Of a stretch of DNA of 64,000 bases, positions 46,664-56,091 are shown piece after piece (the stretch's first letter is position 1; each line of letters begins with the position of its first letter). The notes beneath the pieces are model-generated. The model did no database searches, was not told where the DNA came from, and saw only the letters and a list, made by a program, of their open reading frames with translations. Both the position numbers and the translations under genes were made by a program. Source of the stretch: Jejuia pallidilutea. GTDB lineage: Bacteria; Bacteroidota; Bacteroidia; Flavobacteriales; Flavobacteriaceae. The stretch covers positions 203,663 to 267,662 of the forward strand of contig NZ_PVEO01000006.1 of the NCBI RefSeq assembly GCF_002973595.1, given 5' to 3'.

Positions 46664-47491
46664 TTACTTTCCAAAAGCCATAACACCAGCCTCTACCCTA
46701 GTTTTTAAATAGTTTTGTCGTGGTACTATTGGGCAGGAATACTTATCGTTGTAAGCACAGTATGGGTTGTATGCTTCATTAAAATTAATAGTTAATGTGT
46801 TACCTTGTGGCATTTCAGTGTCGATGTAGCGCCCGCCGCCGTAGCTTTCTAGTCCGTTGGTTTCATCTAAAAATGGTAGAAATAAAAACGGTTCGTAATC
46901 TTCTTGTGCCTTATAATCTAGATTTTCAAATACATCAAGTGTAAACGTCTCGCCTTTTAGCTGGAATGTTACTTCTCCATATTTCACATACATTGGTCGG
47001 CGGTCGGTAGTGGTTTTCATTTCAAAAGGTACTTCGTCGGGTGTTCTTTTAAAATTTGCGGTAACTATGTACGCAGAATCGAACTTGAAAAAGTCTAAAC
47101 CTTCAAAATTCTTTCTGTCCTTTTTCTTTAATGGAGACGTAGATGCGTCTTTATAAAATGCATTAAGCTCTTTTTGGAATTGTGTATCGCCCAGTATTGG
47201 CCTTTTTTTCTGTTGGCAACTTACACAGAACATGACTAAAGCACATACTAATGGTATAAGGGCTTTGCATAGCCTTGGCTGATAGGTCTGCGCTAGGGAT
47301 TGCAGCGACATCCTTTTTAAAACCTTTACAAACGTTGCGCCATTACGAGGAGGCACGACGAAGTAATCTCTAGCTATTAAAGAGATTGCTTCACTACGTT
47401 TACAATGACGTTTAAGGTAAAACGTTTTAAAAAGATATAGCGGAAAGCCCGACCCGAAAGGGTAGCGCCCAAATAATTTTAATGCTTTCAT
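46664..47491 (-). CDS. DUF1684 lipoprotein with repeat-encoded N-terminal extension
   Basis: 275 residues from ATG 47491. The mature part matches DUF1684 (GRYIDTEMP, NFNEAYNPYCAYNDKYSCPI, PRQNYL). The lipoprotein signal (CKALIPLVCALVMFCVSC) comes only after about 80 residues. The preceding residues 8-69 are translated from an interspersed repeat (RYPFGSGFPLYLF, KRSEAISLIARDYFVVPPRN). The first codons MKALKLF look like a native start, as they overlap the upstream gene's stop. ATG 47311 would give a normal-looking 215-residue lipoprotein. Whether the long form is secreted is doubtful. Confidence 0.75.
   Translation of the reverse strand: MKALKLFGRYPFGSGFPLYLFKTFYLKRHCKRSEAISLIARDYFVVPPRNGATFVKVLKRMSLQSLAQTYQPRLCKALIPLVCALVMFCVSCQQKKRPILGDTQFQKELNAFYKDASTSPLKKKDRKNFEGLDFFKFDSAYIVTANFKRTPDEVPFEMKTTTDRRPMYVKYGEVTFQLKGETFTLDVFENLDYKAQEDYEPFLFLPFLDETNGLESYGGGRYIDTEMPQGNTLTINFNEAYNPYCAYNDKYSCPIVPRQNYLKTRVEAGVMAFGK
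47285..47470 (-). repeat. Interspersed flavobacterial repeat inside the DUF1684 frame
   Basis: Read on the - strand it starts GGGCGCTACCCTTTCGGGTC and ends near GCAATCCCTAGCGCAGACC, sequences I recognise as frequent in flavobacterial genomes. It spans 186 bases, a multiple of three, and stays open. The centre holds a second palindromic element (47341-47410). Confidence 0.65.
47341..47410. repeat. Nested palindromic repeat
   Basis: Arms GAAGTAATCTC and GAGATTGCTTC are inverted (one mismatch), inside a 70-base unit running from CATTACGAGG to CAATGACG. This matches the well-known 'cattgcgaggag...gcttcgcaatgacg' bacterial element. It sits within the larger repeat, so insertion happened in two steps. 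Confidence 0.65.
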
Positions 47492-48018
47492 TAATTCTGT
47501 GGATTAAAAGACGGGGTTATATTGGTTTTGTAGTTCTGTAATAAATCGTTTGAAAAGGTGTTGAAGGTATCTTCATCGGTAAAAGATTTAATCTTTTCAG
47601 GATCGAAATTGCCTTGTAAATAATATGCGGTAGTTTCGGTTTTAGAACTATTAAATATAATAACATCAGTTACCACAGTACCAGCTTCTCTCACCGAAAT
47701 AATTCGTGTTTGTTCTGGGGTGTTCTTTCTAAACACATCAAGGTAGCCGTTATTTGTTACGGCATTCATTTCGGTAACTAAACGCTGCCGTTTAAGCGCA
47801 TTTACATCCTTAAATGTAATGTACTTAAAATCTGAAATATTGCCAATAGCATGTTTTACCTCAGGCGAAATATTACCTAAAACGGCTTTCATAAAATTTG
47901 GCACTTGAAAGGATGTTGTACCCAAATCTGCCTTATGAGTGTTGTAGAATCCCTGAAAACTACTGCCACAAGACATCAATAGCATACAAAGACATACGAC
48001 TAAAAATAATTGCTTCAT
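47491..48018 (-). CDS. DUF4252 lipoprotein
   Basis: 175 residues from ATG 48018 (MKQLFLVVCLCMLLMSC, lipobox LMSC). An earlier ATG at 48048 would place 10 non-signal residues before it. The mature part (TSFQVPNFMKAVLGNISPEV, LVTEMNAVTNNGYLDVFRKN) matches DUF4252, a periplasmic or surface family of Bacteroidota without known function. These genes often sit beside sigma/anti-sigma operons, which is not the case here. Its stop overlaps the start of the DUF1684 gene (TAATG), so the two are translated together. Confidence 0.85.
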   Translation of the reverse strand: MKQLFLVVCLCMLLMSCGSSFQGFYNTHKADLGTTSFQVPNFMKAVLGNISPEVKHAIGNISDFKYITFKDVNALKRQRLVTEMNAVTNNGYLDVFRKNTPEQTRIISVREAGTVVTDVIIFNSSKTETTAYYLQGNFDPEKIKSFTDEDTFNTFSNDLLQNYKTNITPSFNPQN

Positions 48019-48198
48019 TGTAAAAGTATTAGTGTAAAAATACAACATCTATGTAATTTATCGAGTTGGAAATTTTGAAAATAAAATATATGAAAAAATT
48101 TAATGCCAGTGAATAAAATGCCAAAAACAAAATAGTTATACACTATTACAAACACTATAATTTGTACACTGTTGGTCGTGTTAAAATTATATTACAAT

Positions 48199-48223
48199 AA
48201 TACTTACTGCAATAGGTAGTATT
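48199..48223. promoter_or_regulatory. Imperfect inverted repeat upstream of ypdA
   Basis: AATACTTAC and GTAGTATT face each other across a short centre. It lies 60 bases before ypdA, in a 234-base gap that is otherwise AT-rich and featureless. It could be an operator; the evidence is the symmetry alone. Confidence 0.3.
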
Positions 48224-48282
48224 TGTGTATTTTTATTGTTCATTTTAAAAACATATTTAGGCAAAAAAGACAGATATTTTAA

Positions 48283-49248
48283 ATGAAGGATGTACTAATT
48301 ATTGGCGGTGGCCCTATTGGAATTGCTTGCGCCCTAGAATGTAAAAAACGAAACTGGAATTACCTCATTATAGAAAAGGGAGCTCTCACAAATTCCCTTT
48401 TTAACTACCCAAAAAATATGACGTTTTTCTCAACATCTGAAAAGTTGGAGATTGATGATATTCCCTTTATTAGTAAAAACCCAAAACCTAATCGAGATGA
48501 AGCTTTAGAGTATTATCGTCGGGTAGCTACATCAAACAACATCAATATTAATTTGTTTGAAACTGTAACAACCATTTCTAAAGAAAACAATTATTTTAAA
48601 GTTACTACAGATAAACATGAGTATGAAACCAAGAAAATTATTTTGGCTACAGGGTTTTATGATATTCCAAATTTACTAAATATACCTGGTGAAGACCTAC
48701 CAAAAGTAACACATTATTACAAAGAAGCACACCCATATGCGATGCAGGATATTGTGGTAGTTGGCGCTAGTAATTCTTCAGTAGATGCAGCACTAGAAAT
48801 TTATAGAAAAGGTGGCAATGTTACAATGATAATTCGTGGTGAAGCTATTGGTGAGCGCGTAAAATATTGGGTACGACCAGATATTATCAATCGTATTAAA
48901 GAAGGTAGTATTAACGCCTATTTTAATTCTGAAATCACCGAAATAAAAACCAAAGAACTAACTTTTAAATCTCCCGAAGGATTAAAAACTATTCCCAATG
49001 ATTTTGTTATAGCTTTAACTGGATACAAACCTAATTTTGATTTGTTAAATCAAATTGGGATTGCTTTATCTAATGATGATAAAAAACTGCCCGAATATGA
49101 TAAAGACACGATGGAAACTAATATTCAAGGTGTCTATCTAGCTGGTGTAATTTGCGGTGGTATGGAAACCCACAAATGGTTTATAGAAAATAGCCGTATA
49201 CATGCAAAACAGATTGCTAAACATATTGAAAGCACTTTAGCTGTTTAA
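48283..49248 (+). CDS. ypdA: YpdA-type bacillithiol disulfide reductase
   Basis: 321-residue FAD/NADPH-dependent pyridine nucleotide-disulfide reductase-like enzyme. The FAD loop is GGGPIGIA (8-15) and the NADPH loop VVGASNSSVDAALE (about 161). NYPKNMTFFSTSEKLEIDDI and GVICGGMETHKWFIENSR are characteristic of YpdA, which reduces oxidised bacillithiol. The redox CxxC pair of thioredoxin reductase is absent, as expected. The VOC gene follows two bases later, so they are co-transcribed. Confidence 0.9.
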   Translation: MKDVLIIGGGPIGIACALECKKRNWNYLIIEKGALTNSLFNYPKNMTFFSTSEKLEIDDIPFISKNPKPNRDEALEYYRRVATSNNININLFETVTTISKENNYFKVTTDKHEYETKKIILATGFYDIPNLLNIPGEDLPKVTHYYKEAHPYAMQDIVVVGASNSSVDAALEIYRKGGNVTMIIRGEAIGERVKYWVRPDIINRIKEGSINAYFNSEITEIKTKELTFKSPEGLKTIPNDFVIALTGYKPNFDLLNQIGIALSNDDKKLPEYDKDTMETNIQGVYLAGVICGGMETHKWFIENSRIHAKQIAKHIESTLAV

Positions 49249-49250
49249 TT

Positions 49251-49628
49251 ATGGATTTAAACCAAATTACCGTACCGTCGTTAGATGTTGAAAAAGCCAT
49301 AGATTTTTATAAAACATTAGGCTTAAAATTAATAGTAAAGGCATTACCACATTATGCACGTTTTGAATGTTCTAAAGGTAACAGTACGTTTTCAATTCAT
49401 CTAGTAGCGCAATTACCTAAAGGAAACGGTATAAGTATTTATTTTGAAGATGATAATTTAGATGATTTGGTTGCTAAACTTCAAAAAAAAGGTGTTGCTT
49501 TTATAAGTTTACCCCAAGATAAACCATGGCTTTGGCGAGAGGCGCATTTAAGGGACTTAGATGGAAATCTCATTATTTTATACAAAGCAGGAGAAAACAG
49601 AAAAAATCCACCTTGGCGAATTAACTAA
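49251..49628 (+). CDS. VOC-superfamily (glyoxalase-like) protein
   Basis: 125 residues of two beta-alpha-beta-beta-beta modules: NQITVPSLDVEKAIDFYKTL, and WREAHLRDLDGNLIILYKAG. The metal-site pattern (His/Gln...Glu) is partly visible in RFECSKGNSTFSIHL. Members include glyoxalase I, dioxygenases and resistance proteins, and the substrate cannot be told. The close link to ypdA suggests a thiol- or aldehyde-related role, possibly with bacillithiol, but that is inference. Confidence 0.85.
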   Translation: MDLNQITVPSLDVEKAIDFYKTLGLKLIVKALPHYARFECSKGNSTFSIHLVAQLPKGNGISIYFEDDNLDDLVAKLQKKGVAFISLPQDKPWLWREAHLRDLDGNLIILYKAGENRKNPPWRIN

Positions 49629-49652
49629 TTGTAGAAATAAAACAACTAACCA

Positions 49653-50093
49653 TTAAATTGGAATAACTTCCTTTTGCTTCACAACTCTAGATAACACAAT
49701 TTGTGTTTTAGATTCTCCATAAACTATTAAGTCATCAATAAAAGATTCTAGGTGTTTTTGGTTTTTTAAAACTACTTCCATAACAATATTCTCATCACCC
49801 GTAATACGGTAGCAATTAACAACTTCATCAAAGGTTTTTACTTTTTCTAAAAAGGGTTTTAACTTGCCCATAAAAGCTCTTAAAGTGATAATGGCTTTTA
49901 ATTGATAGCCAATTTCAAAAGGAGAAACCAGTGCTTTGTAGCCTTCAATAATGCCTAAATCCTCCATTTTTTTTATCCTCTCAGAAACAGCGGGAGAGCT
50001 TATACCCACCTTACGCCCTATTTCGGCATTCGATTGTCTTGCATTTTCCTGCAAGCACTTCAAAATTTTTGTATTAAGTGTATCTATTCGCAT
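49653..50093 (-). CDS. Lrp/AsnC-family transcriptional regulator
   Basis: 146 residues. The N-terminal HTH (TLNTKILKCLQENARQSNAE, then IGRKVGISSPAVSERIKKME) and the C-terminal RAM ligand domain (VVNCYRITGDENIVMEVVLK) are complete. Lrp proteins sense amino acids and act as octamers on DNA. It is divergent from the next gene across 84 bases of AT-rich DNA, which is the most likely target region. Confidence 0.95.
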   Translation of the reverse strand: MRIDTLNTKILKCLQENARQSNAEIGRKVGISSPAVSERIKKMEDLGIIEGYKALVSPFEIGYQLKAIITLRAFMGKLKPFLEKVKTFDEVVNCYRITGDENIVMEVVLKNQKHLESFIDDLIVYGESKTQIVLSRVVKQKEVIPI

Positions 50094-50177
50094 CTAAAGA
50101 TAAATTAACAATAAAACATAAAAATTAAATCAAAAATACAATTTTACCTTAATTATTAAAGTTAAATATAAAATCTT

Positions 50178-50612
50178 GTGAGTAATTTTGAAGTAATTGC
50201 TAATGAAATTTTAATAAAAATGCATAATACCCCAGTAAATCTATCGGAATTACCGATTTATCAAAAAGCCATAGAGATTTTTGCTTTATCACAGAGCATT
50301 TCTTCATACTTAAATGAAGATCTTTCAGCGCTTAATGAAGATGGTTCTGAGGACGCTAATATTTATTTTTCTGGCGATATTGTACAACAATCGGTATCCT
50401 TAGCTCCAGAGATTGAAAATGCAGAACGCGAACGCTTTTCAGAAAGAAAATATAGGCATGTTGCTTCCCTAAAAAGGCTAACTAATATGCTTTATAAAAA
50501 CTGCTATCGCTTGGAAAAAAGCAATAGTAATGGTAAAGATTTTTTACCAATTTTAAGGCGCGAATTAAAAAAATTTAAAAAGTTACAGCATAATTGGATG
50601 CTGACATTATAA
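50178..50612 (+). CDS. Helical protein, function unknown
   Basis: 144 residues from GTG 50178; a later ATG at 50220 would give 130. The sequence is helical and hydrophilic (YQKAIEIFALSQSISSYLNE, ERERFSERKYRHVASLKRLT, KDFLPILRRELKKFKKLQHN) with no signal or membrane segment. The fold suggests a small helical bundle, and I recognise no family. It is divergent from the Lrp regulator, so it may be under its control. Confidence 0.7.
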   Translation: MSNFEVIANEILIKMHNTPVNLSELPIYQKAIEIFALSQSISSYLNEDLSALNEDGSEDANIYFSGDIVQQSVSLAPEIENAERERFSERKYRHVASLKRLTNMLYKNCYRLEKSNSNGKDFLPILRRELKKFKKLQHNWMLTL

Positions 50613-50752
50613 ACTGTAATAATCCGCTTTTTTTATTATTTCTTTTCTCTTATCGTTAATTATGTAAAAAGAACAAATATGTGATTTTAGTCATAAATAC
50701 TTGCAAGTATTATGCATATTTTAGCTTTTTTCAACACGTATTTTCATATGAT

Positions 50753-51445
50753 ATGAGCGAACTAAGAGACAACTCGGTAAGAAGTAAACATATACTCATC
50801 ATATTTACTGTATTAGCACTAATTGATATATCGCAAATTGGGTTTCATCTTTACCAAAACAATGTTTTAGAAGGTTATGAAAATGGCGCTTACACTTTAG
50901 AATTAATAGAACTTTTAGATACAGTATCTGTGGCATTAGGGTTACTTCAAACCTTATGTATTGTTGCAACCGTAGTGTTTTTTATACGCTGGTTTAGAAG
51001 AGCTTATGGCAATTTAATTAGACTTAAGGTAGATATGGAGTATGATGAAAGTAAAGCGGTTTGGGGCTACTTCATACCTTTTATAAATTGGGTAAGACCA
51101 GTAAAAACTATGAAAGAAGTTTACTTAAAAACCCAAGACACCTTAAAGAATTACGATTCTAATTTGATTGTTGATGACAATACTGGGTTTATAGTATTGT
51201 GGTGGGTAATTTATATTATAAATGGTATTGTAGGAAATTATGCTTCTAAAGTTTTGGATAAAGCAAATACTATTGAAACATTTATTGAAGCCAATAACGC
51301 TTATATTGTAGCAGATTTAGTAGACTTAGCCTCAATTACATTAGCTATAATAGTAATACAAAAGGTTACTAAACTAGAAATATCGCTTAAAAAAGTGGAT
51401 AAATCTGTATCTGTTATAGACCAAATTGGGATGACGCCATATTAG
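50753..51445 (+). CDS. DUF4328-like multi-pass membrane protein
   Basis: 230 residues from ATG 50753 (MSELRDNSVRSKHILII). A longer reading frame begins at 50681 but lacks signal or coding character. About five hydrophobic segments surround a conserved-looking FIPFINWVRPVKTMKEVYLK, typical of DUF4328, with a Trp-rich region (VLWWVIYIING). The family's function is unknown. It has no operon partner, and converges with icmF. Confidence 0.78.
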   Translation: MSELRDNSVRSKHILIIFTVLALIDISQIGFHLYQNNVLEGYENGAYTLELIELLDTVSVALGLLQTLCIVATVVFFIRWFRRAYGNLIRLKVDMEYDESKAVWGYFIPFINWVRPVKTMKEVYLKTQDTLKNYDSNLIVDDNTGFIVLWWVIYIINGIVGNYASKVLDKANTIETFIEANNAYIVADLVDLASITLAIIVIQKVTKLEISLKKVDKSVSVIDQIGMTPY

Positions 51446-51496
51446 TAGTTACAACTTTAATATCTCTTATATCATATTAAGTAATAAGCTGCCTTA

Positions 51497-54400
51497 TTAC
51501 ATATTTCTACGATATTGCCCTCCTACCTCAAATAATGCCTTTGTAATTTGACCCAAAGAACATACTTTGCAAACTTCCATTAGAGCTTCAAATATATTTT
51601 CATTGTTTACAGCAGTTTGCTGTAGATGTTTTAAAAGCGAATCGGTATCATTAGCGTCATGTAGATTTTTTAAAGTTGTTATTTGAAGTTGTTTTTCTTC
51701 CTCTGTAGCGCGTATCACTTCAGCAGGTAAAACCGTTGGAGAGCCTTTACTGCTTAAAAATGTATTTACACCAATTATTGGAAACTTTCCGTTATGCTTC
51801 AATGTTTCATAATATAAGCTTTCTTCTTGAATTTTACTGCGCTGATACATAGTTTCCATAGCACCTAAAACACCGCCTCGTTCCGTAATTCTATCAAATT
51901 CTAATAATACTGCTTCTTCAACCAAATCGGTTAATTCCTCAATAATAAATGCACCTTGAATAGGGTTTTCGTTTTTAGCCAAACCTAATTCTTTATTTAT
52001 TATTAATTGAATAGCCATAGCGCGACGTACCGATTCTTCTGTTGGTGTAGTTATAGCTTCATCATAGGCATTGGTATGTAAAGAATTACAATTATCGTAA
52101 ATAGCGTAAAGCGCTTGAAGTGTGGTTCTTATATCATTAAAATCAATTTCTTGTGCATGTAAACTTCTACCAGAAGTTTGAATATGGTACTTCAACATTT
52201 GTGCCCTTGCATTTGCACCATATTTCTCTTTCATTGCCTTTGCCCATATTTTTCGGGCTACACGACCAATAACTGCATATTCTGGGTCTATGCCATTGGA
52301 GAAAAAGAACGATAAATTAGGTCCAAATTTATTAATATCCATACCTCTGCTTAAATAATATTCCACATACGTGAAACCATTAGATAAGGTTAAGGCCAAT
52401 TGCGTAATTGGGTTTGCTCCAGCTTCGGCTATATGATATCCGGAAATTGAGACGGAATAGAAATTTCTAATATTGTTTTCTATAAAATATTCTTGAACAT
52501 CGCCCATTAAGCGCAGTGCAAATTCAGTAGAAAATATACAGGTATTTTGTGCCTGATCTTCTTTTAAAATATCTGCTTGAACCGTTCCTCGCACTTGGGC
52601 AATGGTATTCCTTTTTATATCGTCGTAGATGTTTTTTGGAAGCACTTTATCTCCTGTAAGCCCTAAAAGCATTAAGCCTAAACCATTATTGCCTTCTGGT
52701 AGTTCTCCATTGTATTTAGGGCGCTGTTTTCCTCGATATATTTTTTCAATTTTAGAGTTTACCGCTTTCTCAAGGCCATTTTCTTTGATATAAATTTCGC
52801 ATTGTTGATCGATAGCAGCATTCATAAAAAAACCTAGCAGCATGGGTGCAGGCCCATTAATTGTCATACTCACAGAGGTTTTAGGGTCTGCCAAATTAAA
52901 ACCAGAATACAGTTTTTTTGCATCGTCTAAACAGCAAATGGAAACACCTGCATTTCCTATTTTACCATAAATATCTGGTCTATAATCTGGGTCGTTTCCA
53001 TAAAGCGTTACGCTATCAAAAGCTGTAGATAAGCGTTTTGCTGGCATGCCCGCACTAACATAATGAAATCGTTTGTTTGTGCGTTCTGGCCCACCTTCGC
53101 CCGCAAACATTCGCGCTGGATCTTCGCCTGTACGCTTAAAGGGGTATAAGCCTGAGGTATATGGAAATTCTCCGGGAACATTTTCTTGTAAACACCATCT
53201 TAAAATATCGCCCCATGCTTTATATTTAGGAAGTGAAACCTTTGGGATTTGCGTATGCGATAACGATTCGGTATGTGTTTCAATTTTAATTTCCTTATCC
53301 CTTACTTTAAACGAATAAACAGGGTTTTTATAACGATTTACTTTTTCGTCCCAACCCAAAATAATTTCCCAATTATGTGGGTTTAGGCTCATTTTAATTT
53401 TATCAAATTCTTTTAGCAATAGTGTAACAAGGGCTTTTTTATCACCTGTTACAGTTTCCAGAATTTTTTCTCCATCAATACCATATTTATCCAAATAGGA
53501 CATCTCGCTATCTTTAGGAATATGAGCAACAGAACACATAGTTTTATAAATTCCATATAGTGTTTGAGTTGTTTCTACCTGTGCTTCAACCTTTTTGTTG
53601 TAAGCTCTATTGTTTTCGGCTATTTCTGATAAATAACGCGTTCTAGATGGTGGTATCACAAATATTTTTTCACTCATTTCATCAGTGATAGAAAAAGAAG
53701 ATTTTAATTCAGCACCAGTTTTTTCTACCAGTACATCCATAACCGCCTTGTATAAGGTATTCATCCCGGGATCGTTAAACTGTGAGGCAATAGTGCCAAA
53801 AACGGGCAATTCTTCTTGGGGTGTATCCCAAAGGTTATTGTTACGCATATACTGCTTTTTCACGTCTCTAAGCGCATCTAATGCACCACGTTTGTCAAAC
53901 TTATTTATAGCTACAAGGTCTGCAAAATCTAACATATCGATTTTCTCTAGTTGGGTTGCAGCACCAAATTCTGGAGTCATTACATATAAAGACACATCAG
54001 AATGTTCTATAATTTCAGTATCACTTTGTCCAATCCCAGAAGTTTCTAAAATTATTAAATCGTATTCAGCAGCTTTTAGTACTTCTACAGCTTCGTTTAC
54101 ATGTTTAGATAAAGCCAAATTAGATTGACGGGTTGCCAAACTGCGCATATAAACTCTTGCGTTATTGATGGAATTCATTCTAATTCTATCTCCTAATAAA
54201 GCACCTCCAGTTTTTCTTTTAGATGGATCAACAGAAATAATACCGACGGTTTTTTCTGGGAAATCAATTAAAAAGCGTCGCACTAATTCATCAACTAAAC
54301 TCGACTTTCCAGCACCACCAGTTCCGGTAATTCCTAATATGGGGGAGTCTCCTAACCTTCCCAAAGAGGAGGGATTTATTGTGTTAAAAGCTTCCTCGAA

Positions 54401-54943
54401 TTCATTATGTTTATTTTCTGCTAAACTTATTAATCTTGCAATTACATTAACATCTTTTCTTTTTAGAGCCTCTATTACACGCTCTCTTTTGGGGAGAGCC
54501 GGAGTAGGACTATCAGCTTTTTCCACCAAATCATTTATCATACCTTGCAACCCCATTTTTCGTCCATCATCGGGCGAGTAAATACGGGTAATCCCATAAT
54601 CCATTAAATCCTTAATTTCTGAAGGTAAAATAACTCCGCCACCGCCGCCAAATAGTTTAATATGCGCTGCGCCTCTTTCTTTTAAAAGATCATACATATA
54701 CTTAAAATACTCGTTGTGCCCACCTTGGTAGGATGTTATACAAATGGCATTTACATCTTCTTGAATTGCGGTGTTAACAACCTCTTCCACACTCCTATCA
54801 TGCCCTAAATGAATCACCTCTACACCAGTGGCTTGTATTATACGGCGCATAATGTTAATTGAGGCATCATGCCCATCAAAAAGGGAAGCTGCGGTTACAA
54901 CTCGTATTTTATGCTTTGGCTTATATGGTTTTTGTTGATTCAT
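51497..54943 (-). CDS. icmF: Fused isobutyryl-CoA mutase (IcmF)
   Basis: 1148 residues. The N-terminal B12-binding domain (about 14-150) has the DxHxxx motif as [11 protein letters not shown]. The MeaB-like GTPase chaperone domain has Walker [10 protein letters not shown] (about 208) and the guanine-specific NKFD. The C-terminal catalytic TIM barrel (about 580 onward) includes [20 protein letters not shown] and the substrate/radical-forming region. It interconverts isobutyryl-CoA and n-butyryl-CoA with adenosylcobalamin. The linker between the first two domains contains two in-frame interspersed-repeat segments ([11 protein letters not shown] and [12 protein letters not shown]). Confidence 0.92.
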   Translation of the reverse strand: MNQQKPYKPKHKIRVVTAASLFDGHDASINIMRRIIQATGVEVIHLGHDRSVEEVVNTAIQEDVNAICITSYQGGHNEYFKYMYDLLKERGAAHIKLFGGGGGVILPSEIKDLMDYGITRIYSPDDGRKMGLQGMINDLVEKADSPTPALPKRERVIEALKRKDVNVIARLISLAENKHNEFEEAFNTINPSSLGRLGDSPILGITGTGGAGKSSLVDELVRRFLIDFPEKTVGIISVDPSKRKTGGALLGDRIRMNSINNARVYMRSLATRQSNLALSKHVNEAVEVLKAAEYDLIILETSGIGQSDTEIIEHSDVSLYVMTPEFGAATQLEKIDMLDFADLVAINKFDKRGALDALRDVKKQYMRNNNLWDTPQEELPVFGTIASQFNDPGMNTLYKAVMDVLVEKTGAELKSSFSITDEMSEKIFVIPPSRTRYLSEIAENNRAYNKKVEAQVETTQTLYGIYKTMCSVAHIPKDSEMSYLDKYGIDGEKILETVTGDKKALVTLLLKEFDKIKMSLNPHNWEIILGWDEKVNRYKNPVYSFKVRDKEIKIETHTESLSHTQIPKVSLPKYKAWGDILRWCLQENVPGEFPYTSGLYPFKRTGEDPARMFAGEGGPERTNKRFHYVSAGMPAKRLSTAFDSVTLYGNDPDYRPDIYGKIGNAGVSICCLDDAKKLYSGFNLADPKTSVSMTINGPAPMLLGFFMNAAIDQQCEIYIKENGLEKAVNSKIEKIYRGKQRPKYNGELPEGNNGLGLMLLGLTGDKVLPKNIYDDIKRNTIAQVRGTVQADILKEDQAQNTCIFSTEFALRLMGDVQEYFIENNIRNFYSVSISGYHIAEAGANPITQLALTLSNGFTYVEYYLSRGMDINKFGPNLSFFFSNGIDPEYAVIGRVARKIWAKAMKEKYGANARAQMLKYHIQTSGRSLHAQEIDFNDIRTTLQALYAIYDNCNSLHTNAYDEAITTPTEESVRRAMAIQLIINKELGLAKNENPIQGAFIIEELTDLVEEAVLLEFDRITERGGVLGAMETMYQRSKIQEESLYYETLKHNGKFPIIGVNTFLSSKGSPTVLPAEVIRATEEEKQLQITTLKNLHDANDTDSLLKHLQQTAVNNENIFEALMEVCKVCSLGQITKALFEVGGQYRRNM
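54341..54376. repeat. Interspersed repeat copy inside icmF (arm 2)
   Basis: GAGTCTCCTAACCTTCCC followed by AAAGAGGAGGGA, which encodes [12 protein letters not shown] on the - strand. It is inverted relative to the copy at 54480 and resembles the copy at 28474. Confidence 0.5.
54480..54512. repeat. Interspersed repeat copy inside icmF (arm 1)
   Basis: On the - strand GTCCTACTCCGGCTCTCCCC and AAAAGAGAGCG, translating as [11 protein letters not shown], a string often seen where this element lies inside genes. It stays in frame with the IcmF linker. Confidence 0.55.
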
Positions 54944-55058
54944 TATTAGAAAATAATTAGTTTACGTCTTGCAATTTACGAATAATTCAAAAAAATATTC
55001 AATTTTAAAAACATATTGCAAAATTCTTTCAATTACTAGCCCTAAAATTGTTTTTATT

Positions 55059-55066
55059 TATTTTTG
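55059..55066 (+). promoter_or_regulatory. -7 box of the purU promoter
   Basis: TATTTTTG fits TAnnTTTG and lies 20 bases before the purU ATG; no convincing -33 box is seen. Confidence 0.45.
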
Positions 55067-55086
55067 ATGCAGTAAATTAATACCTC

Positions 55087-55941
55087 ATGAAAAAAATTAC
55101 AATTTTAATTCATTGTAAAGATCGCTCAAATATTATTGCTAGTGTTACAAACTTTATTGCAAAAAAAAATGGCAATATTGTATATCTCGATCAGCACGTT
55201 GATAGGCAGCAAGATATATTTTTCATGAGATTAGAGAGTGAATTTATTAACGATGATTTTTCTACAGATACTTTTAAAGCTTGTTTTAAAAAAGAACTGG
55301 CCGATAAGCTGGAGATGAAATGGCGTATTTATTCCTCTGATAAAGTCCCAAAAATGGCACTGTTCATTTCAAAATACGACCATTGCCTATATGATATTTT
55401 AGGACGCTATAATTCTGGGGAATTAAACTTAACAATATCCTTTATTATAAGTAATCATAAAGATTTAAAACCAATTGCCGATAATTTTAAAATACCTTTT
55501 TACCACATACCTGTTACAAAAGATACTAAAATTGAGGCTGAAGACAAGCAACTAGAACTACTAGAAAAACACAATATAGATTTTATTGTTCTTGCAAGAT
55601 ACATGCAAATTGTATCTCCTAAGCTTATTAATAACTATCCTAATAAAATTATAAATATACACCACTCTTTCTTACCGGCATTTGTTGGTGCTAAACCTTA
55701 CCATTCTGCCTACAAACGTGGTGTGAAGATTATAGGTGCTACCAGCCACTATGTTACAGAAGAATTAGATGCAGGCCCAATTATAGAGCAAGATGTATCT
55801 AGAGTAACACACGCTTACACTATTAAGGACTTAATTGCTAAAGGTCGGGATTTAGAAAAAATTGTATTGGCTAATGCCATAAAACTACATTCTGAAAGAA
55901 AAGTAATGGTGTATAATAATAAGACTGTAATCTTCTCATAA
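55087..55941 (+). CDS. purU: Formyltetrahydrofolate deformylase
   Basis: 284 residues. The N-terminal ACT domain (about 1-80; ILIHCKDRSNIIASVTNFIA) is followed by a formyltransferase-like domain. The active site carries NIHHSFLPAFVGAKPYHSAY (with catalytic His) and EELDAGPIIEQDV (catalytic Asp). It hydrolyses 10-formyl-THF to THF and formate, balancing one-carbon pools with purine synthesis. A single-gene unit. Confidence 0.94.
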   Translation: MKKITILIHCKDRSNIIASVTNFIAKKNGNIVYLDQHVDRQQDIFFMRLESEFINDDFSTDTFKACFKKELADKLEMKWRIYSSDKVPKMALFISKYDHCLYDILGRYNSGELNLTISFIISNHKDLKPIADNFKIPFYHIPVTKDTKIEAEDKQLELLEKHNIDFIVLARYMQIVSPKLINNYPNKIINIHHSFLPAFVGAKPYHSAYKRGVKIIGATSHYVTEELDAGPIIEQDVSRVTHAYTIKDLIAKGRDLEKIVLANAIKLHSERKVMVYNNKTVIFS

Positions 55942-56041
55942 CAAGAATCTGATTACCAATTAGTTAACGTTTATTTTAAATAAAAATTAACATTTTATAA
56001 TATTAACAAATGTTAATTGTGACTATATTCATTATATTGTG

Positions 56042-56055
56042 TCTCAATATTGAGA
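56042..56055. promoter_or_regulatory. Palindrome in the ompA-like promoter region
   Basis: TCTCAATATTGAGA is a perfect 14-base palindrome, 36 bases before the start codon, just after a possible -7 (TATATTGTG). It may be an operator or an mRNA 5' hairpin. It differs from the regulon operator of 29-42 kb and does not share its spacing. Confidence 0.4.
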
Positions 56056-56091
56056 ATATAACATTAACCATTAACTAATTTCTTAATTTTT

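Noticed and set aside
47196..47211. CCCAGTATTGG inside the DUF1684 coding sequence, like the regulon operator
   Set aside because: It lies within a gene, lacks the full symmetrical G/C arms and has no -7 box at the expected distance.
53685..54581. Two + strand frames of about 140 residues inside icmF
   Set aside because: Antisense shadows of a well-supported gene with intact GTPase and B12 motifs.
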